This document shows, piece after piece, positions 40,987-44,327 of a stretch of 44,327 nt of DNA. The notes beneath the pieces are model-generated. The model worked only from the letters and a program-made list of their open reading frames with translations, ran no database searches and was not told the origin of the DNA. The stretch covers positions 1 through 44,327 of the forward strand of contig WQVI01000003.1 of the NCBI GenBank assembly GCA_009781625.1, in the 5' to 3' direction. Made by a program: the position numbers and the translations under genes. Source of the stretch: Defluviitaleaceae bacterium (GTDB taxonomy: Bacteria; Bacillota; Clostridia; Lachnospirales; WRAX01). How positions within the stretch are numbered: position 1 is the stretch's first letter; every line of letters begins with the position of its first letter.

Positions 40987-41328
40987 TTATTGAAGTTCAA
41001 GCCATGGGCACCATTCGCATTCATTTATGCCATTATTGAAGCCTTGCCGAATACTTTGATTGTCTAGGCCCTGCCTAATTCGCTGACCTCGCCCGAATCC
41101 TCGCCCAAGACCACGCGGGATAAAGCTGCCTTCTTCATTAAAGGCCTGACAGCTTCTTTGATAACCTTCTGAAAAAACATCTTCGTCTAAAAATTGGCAA
41201 GCGGCATTTCTCTGCCCTTGTTGCCCCGCACCAAGCCCTCTGCCGCAGCGCGCAAACGCTGTATCGGCTACGGCTACACATAAGGCAAATGCCAAAGCCC
41301 CTGCCATAATCCTCTTTATCATTTTCAT
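40987..41328 (-). CDS. Small secreted Gly/Arg/Gln-rich protein
   Basis: A 113-residue protein with a signal peptide (about 1-26, ending ADTAFA) and a mature part rich in Gly, Arg and Gln (GRGLGAGQQGQRN, PRGLGRGFGRGQRIRQG) with five Cys, two in the CEWCPW end. No family recognised. Disulfide-bonded or metal-binding in the envelope is possible. AGGGGGAAG lies just before the ATG. Convergent with the anti-sigma gene, sharing a terminator. Confidence 0.7.
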   Translation of the reverse strand: MKMIKRIMAGALAFALCVAVADTAFARCGRGLGAGQQGQRNAACQFLDEDVFSEGYQRSCQAFNEEGSFIPRGLGRGFGRGQRIRQGLDNQSIRQGFNNGINECEWCPWLELQ

Positions 41329-41425
41329 TTATCTTCCCCCTTTATGATTTTCTTAATTATAACTCATTTAACAAAGCAAGCGATGAACGATTTGTAAACA
41401 ATGTTGCGGAAATTTTTGCAAAATT

Positions 41426-41454
41426 AATCCCGCAAGCCTTATGACTGCGGGATT
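41426..41454 (-). terminator. Hairpin after the 33-codon gene
   Basis: AATCCCGCA / TGCGGGATT stem (41426-41434 with 41446-41454), followed on the minus strand by AATTTTGC. It ends the small minus-strand gene at 41466. Confidence 0.65.
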
Positions 41455-41465
41455 GTTTATATAAC

Positions 41466-41567
41466 TTATCTGCCAGAACCGCCTTTGCCGCCATGGTTAG
41501 TATCATGCTCATCAGAGCGACCACCTTGGTTACCTTTATTGGTATTTTTATTATCCACCTCGTTCAT
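41466..41567 (-). CDS. 33-residue Gly/Asn-rich small protein
   Basis: A short frame on the minus strand from ATG 41567, directly after AAAGGAGG, ending TAA at 41466. A GTG at 41558 has better spacing (9 nt) and would give 30 residues. The product is hydrophilic (DNKNTNKGNQGGRSDEHD, then NHGGKGGSGR) with no hydrophobic segment, so it is probably disordered. It has a strong ribosome binding site before it and a hairpin after it, good support for a real small gene. Function unknown; a spore- or stress-associated small protein is a guess. Confidence 0.55.
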   Translation of the reverse strand: MNEVDNKNTNKGNQGGRSDEHDTNHGGKGGSGR

Positions 41568-41638
41568 CCTCCTTTCACGAAAGATTTGCTTTACAAAAGC
41601 TATTATTTTCATGTGTTTGAATTTTTATACATTGAACT

Positions 41639-41666
41639 TTGAAAATTTTGTATTTTGTGGTATAAT
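41639..41666 (+). promoter_or_regulatory. Promoter of mnmA (extended -10)
   Basis: TTGAAA (41639-41644), 16-bp spacer, TATAAT (41661-41666) preceded by TGG (extended -10), 25 bp before the mnmA ATG. Confidence 0.7.
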
Positions 41667-41691
41667 GCCTTATAGGATAGGGGGCATTGAC

Positions 41692-42765
41692 ATGAAAAAG
41701 GTTGTAATTGCGATGTCGGGCGGAGTGGATAGTGCTGTCGCGGCATATTTGCTTAAAGAGGCAGGATATGATGTGCTGGGCATTACCATGCAGATATGGC
41801 AAAGCGAAAACCCTGATATTGCTGCGGCCAAAGGCGGTTGCTGCGGCATGACGGCCGCAGAGGATGCCCGTTTTGTATGCCATAACCTAGGCATACCTCA
41901 TTATGTGCTTAATTTCCGCGATGTTTTCAAAAAGACTGTAATAGATTATTTTGCCCGAGAATATAAGGCAGGCAGAACGCCAAACCCCTGCATAGCCTGC
42001 AACCGCTATGTGAAGTGGCAAACGCTTTTGGATAAGTCTATAGAGCTTGAGGCGGATTTTATCGCCACGGGCCATTATTCCAAAATTGTGAGGCACGAGG
42101 ACACAGGCAGACTGACTATAATGGCGGTGGATAATGCCAAGGACCAAAGCTATGCCCTGTATAATCTGACGCAGGCGCAGCTGGCACGCACCTTGTTTCC
42201 TATCGGAGACATGCCCAAGGACGAGCTGCGACAGCTGGCGGCGCAAAAAATAGGCCTGCGCGTGGCCCACAAGCCTGACAGCCAGGAAATTTGCTTTATA
42301 CCGGATAACGACCATCCAAGATTTTTGGAAGAATATTTTGGCGAAGCCCTTGCTGCGGGCGATTTCGTGGACGAAGCGGGCAATGCGCTGGGCCGCCATA
42401 AGGGCATTGGCGCATACACCATCGGCCAACGAAAAGGCCTTGGCATGGCCTTTGGCAAGCCTATGTTTGTGAAGGAAATTGATGCTAAAAATGGACGCGT
42501 GGTGTTGTCTGATGACGAAAGCCTGTTTGCACGGCACATGACCGTAGGGGATGTAAACTTTATGTCCCATGATGGCCTTGATAACGAGCTTAGGTGCTTT
42601 GGCAAGATACGCTATTCACATAAAGCCGCACCCTGCGTTATAAGGCAAGAAGACAATGCGATAAAATGTGTGTTTGACGAGGCCCAAAGAGCCATAACGC
42701 CCGGGCAGTCTGCGGTGTTTTATGATGAGAAGGGAAGGATAATATGCGGCGGGCAAATTTCTTAA
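41692..42765 (+). CDS. mnmA: tRNA 2-thiouridylase MnmA
   Basis: Adds sulfur to U34 of tRNA-Lys, -Glu and -Gln; sulfur comes from a cysteine desulfurase such as the IscS encoded at 13.4 kb. The 357-residue product has the ATP-pyrophosphatase loop MSGGVDSAV (8-16), GGCCGMTAAEDAR (about 46-58, the clostridial form), catalytic Cys in PNPCIAC (about 99-105) and the second in SQEICFIP (about 197-204), and the C-terminal barrel. Start ATG 41692 after GGATAGGGGG. A longer upstream frame has no support. The next gene overlaps by 22 bp. Confidence 0.96.
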   Translation: MKKVVIAMSGGVDSAVAAYLLKEAGYDVLGITMQIWQSENPDIAAAKGGCCGMTAAEDARFVCHNLGIPHYVLNFRDVFKKTVIDYFAREYKAGRTPNPCIACNRYVKWQTLLDKSIELEADFIATGHYSKIVRHEDTGRLTIMAVDNAKDQSYALYNLTQAQLARTLFPIGDMPKDELRQLAAQKIGLRVAHKPDSQEICFIPDNDHPRFLEEYFGEALAAGDFVDEAGNALGRHKGIGAYTIGQRKGLGMAFGKPMFVKEIDAKNGRVVLSDDESLFARHMTVGDVNFMSHDGLDNELRCFGKIRYSHKAAPCVIRQEDNAIKCVFDEAQRAITPGQSAVFYDEKGRIICGGQIS

Positions 42766-43976
42766 ACCCAATTTTATACACAATTCCAATTTTATTTTTT
42801 CTCGTAGCGTGCGACATGGAAAGTTTATATTATCACGAAGAATATTATTACGAAGCAGACTATAATGTTAAGATGCAAATTGTAGATGTCAATATTAATG
42901 GCGACTTGGTGCAGCTTTCAGGGTACTATGACGACCTTTTTCATTTTCGTCTGCGGGATATTGAGGATATGCTAATAAACACCCGGTCTCGGTTTCGTTA
43001 TGGGGCTTTACCACAAGATGAATGGCGGGATTATTATATCTGGAGAGGTGTAGCAGATATTCCTGAGTGGTTTTTAAACATGGCGCCGCCCATCCATGAA
43101 GGAACCCGCGATGATGTCCCGGTCATCCGCGAACAAATTGCTATGTGGACACCCTTTGATAGAGATGGGGCACTTGGCTATATGTATGCATTAAAAATTG
43201 GCGGACATCATTATTTCACCCTATGTAGTTTAAGCGCAGTTCTTGGTTTTACAGTGGAATTTGACGAAGATGGCACGGCGTGGATAAATACCTGCGAGGC
43301 AAACATAAGCGAATATGGCCGCCAAGCGGCGGCGCAATTTCTTGCTCAAATGCCTACTTTGTTTTATAGGGACTGGAGCGAGGAAACACTTGCTTCCACA
43401 CCATATATTCTCCCATGGGGATATTTTGCGGGAGAAGAAAACGAGCTTTATTCGAGATTTTACCCTGCCACATTTACATTGCATGATTTTAATAACAACG
43501 GAATTCCTGATATTCTCCTTCATTATTACACAGTAAGCTGGCATGGGGAAATGCGCCGAGACATGCATTTATTTATGTACATAGACGGCAGCTATCAAGA
43601 AATAACAACAATTTCCCCCTGGGGCGGCATTTTTGCTGATTTTGAAGGAAATATATTCGCCATCGAAGGAAATCATCAAGAAAGCTTCACCCATGTTCAG
43701 AAAATTTCATTTGATGATGAGGAACCCGTGGTGGAAATGATTATTGAAGCTTGGTGGTGGAACGATGATGAAGAAGAGTTGCCATGGGATGACTTTATCG
43801 AGGCGGTGAGAAAGCATCAAGAGAGATATTGGACAAATTGGGATTATTTTGCACCAACTGTCCCCGGCCAGCACGACAAATCGTTAATCGCCATGCGCCC
43901 CATTTGGGATTTAGCCGAAAGCCTTAGGGATGAAGTTTATCAAAGCCTAATTGATGAAGGGCGAATACCCTCTTGA
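42744..43976 (+). CDS. Lipoprotein with stalk-like segment, unknown function
   Basis: A 410-residue lipoprotein: signal peptide with lipobox LVAC (Cys23) followed by a Tyr/Glu-rich spacer. Residues about 130-175 (YALKIGGHHYFTLCSLSAVLGF, then EDGTAWINT) resemble a stalk/copper amine oxidase N-like unit. Residues about 235-300 contain HDFNNNGIPDILLHYYT, similar to calcium-binding FG-GAP or dockerin-like Asp/Asn loops. ATG 42744 lies inside mnmA after AAGGGAAGG. Overlap with mnmA implies coupled translation, though no functional link is evident. Confidence 0.75.
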   Translation: MRRANFLNPILYTIPILFFLVACDMESLYYHEEYYYEADYNVKMQIVDVNINGDLVQLSGYYDDLFHFRLRDIEDMLINTRSRFRYGALPQDEWRDYYIWRGVADIPEWFLNMAPPIHEGTRDDVPVIREQIAMWTPFDRDGALGYMYALKIGGHHYFTLCSLSAVLGFTVEFDEDGTAWINTCEANISEYGRQAAAQFLAQMPTLFYRDWSEETLASTPYILPWGYFAGEENELYSRFYPATFTLHDFNNNGIPDILLHYYTVSWHGEMRRDMHLFMYIDGSYQEITTISPWGGIFADFEGNIFAIEGNHQESFTHVQKISFDDEEPVVEMIIEAWWWNDDEEELPWDDFIEAVRKHQERYWTNWDYFAPTVPGQHDKSLIAMRPIWDLAESLRDEVYQSLIDEGRIPS

Positions 43977-44189
43977 AAAATAATAGTGCAAAATGATAAA
44001 GGTGATGGGGGTTATTTGTCGAGGATATGACGCTTGAGAAGCGCCATTTGCGTCGATGTCAAATCTGCGTTACTGGGTTGCTTCGGGCGTTATGACAGAT
44101 GGCTATTATAGCGATGCTGCCCTCGCAATTGCCAATACGTTATTGTAATCTCAACATGGAAATCATGTCATTCCAACCGTCATCAGCCT
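43977..44189. other. Intergenic stretch without a recognised gene
   Basis: 213 bp with no supported reading frame and no RNA gene that I recognise. A segment near 44030-44130 is GC-richer than its surroundings and may be part of a further repeat or a decayed gene. Confidence 0.35.
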
Positions 44190-44327
44190 TATAACAAAAC
44201 CACCCGCCCGCTTGTAGGGGCGGCTTATAGCCGCCCGTTTATCCTACAGACGTACCACCTATTCAATGTATTATGTCACTGCATATGCGGGCGGCTACAA
44301 GCCGCCCCTACGACATATGTACTACAC
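44190..44327. repeat. Nested palindromic repeat (GTAGGGGCGGC type), copy 2, cut by the window end
   Basis: TATAACAAAACCACCC at about 44190 and GTAGGGGCGGCTTATAGCCG match the reverse complement of the right half of copy 1 (19.9-20.0 kb). The partner arm GCGGGCGGCTACAAGCCGCC and CCCCTAC lies near 44288-44313. The intervening loop is unrelated to that of copy 1. The outer arm, if present, lies beyond the window. Confidence 0.7.

Noticed and set aside
1-44327. tRNA or rRNA genes, prophage, full insertion sequences, CRISPR arrays
   Set aside because: No cloverleaf candidates, rRNA stretches, transposase or integrase genes, or direct-repeat/spacer arrays were found by reading; only non-coding MITE-like elements are present.

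Overview
The window is a Gram-positive, Clostridia-like chromosome segment. Three things point to this: the nusA-ylxR-ylxQ-infB-rbfA-nrnA-truB-ribF order, strong Shine-Dalgarno sites (AGGAGG type) with consensus TTGACA/TATAAT promoters, and sporulation-type genes (a CotS-like coat protein and a YdcC/GerS-like lipoprotein ahead of alr). The species cannot be named from sequence alone. I see no rRNA, tRNA, phage or CRISPR. Most of the window is core housekeeping, with small non-coding repeat elements between genes.

Layout. 1-3.1 kb: an S41 peptidase, an MBL-fold hydrolase and a flavodoxin-like reductase. 3.1-4.4 kb: a MITE-like element and a clostridial hypothetical on the minus strand, then a small Cys-containing ORF. 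4.4-12.9 kb: the transcription/translation operon from nusA to ribF, which lacks rimP. NusA has a long Asp/Glu/Tyr tail, IF-2 has about 12 copies of a Pro/Arg/Gly repeat, and RibF has lost the kinase signature. 12.9-18.3 kb, minus strand: rho, a MATE transporter and an iscR-iscS-iscU operon with its own promoter and a palindromic candidate operator. 18.3-20 kb: a LysM membrane protein flanked by two oppositely oriented copies of one MITE family, then a nested palindromic repeat. 20-24.5 kb, minus strand: the threonine-to-glycine pathway (tdh, kbl), a nitroreductase, a stalk-domain protein and two paralogous membrane proteins. 24.6-28 kb, plus strand: a YkvI-type transporter, a GerS/YdcC-like lipoprotein, alr and a mazF toxin with no visible mazE.

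28.0-28.2 kb holds the least explained signal: a perfect TTGACA-17-TATAAT promoter followed by about 125 nt of highly structured, apparently non-coding RNA with two mutually exclusive pairings, then a 62-residue charged ORF. 28.4-33 kb: a phosphoesterase, an AIM24-like protein, an APH-like kinase and RNase R. 33-35.2 kb, minus strand: a second MATE and a multi-span membrane protein. 35.3-41 kb: an LCP protein, a CotS-like protein, a PEGA-domain protein and an ECF sigma/DUF4367-type pair. 41-44 kb: two small minus-strand genes (one only 33 codons), mnmA and a lipoprotein. The window ends inside a second copy of the nested palindromic repeat.

Functional themes are transcription control (NusA, Rho), translation (IF-2, RbfA, TruB, MnmA), RNA turnover (NrnA, RNase R), sulfur and Fe-S supply (IscS, IscU, IscR; IscS also normally feeds MnmA), envelope and spore functions, and threonine catabolism. 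All functional calls rest on motif recognition by eye; no database search was run.
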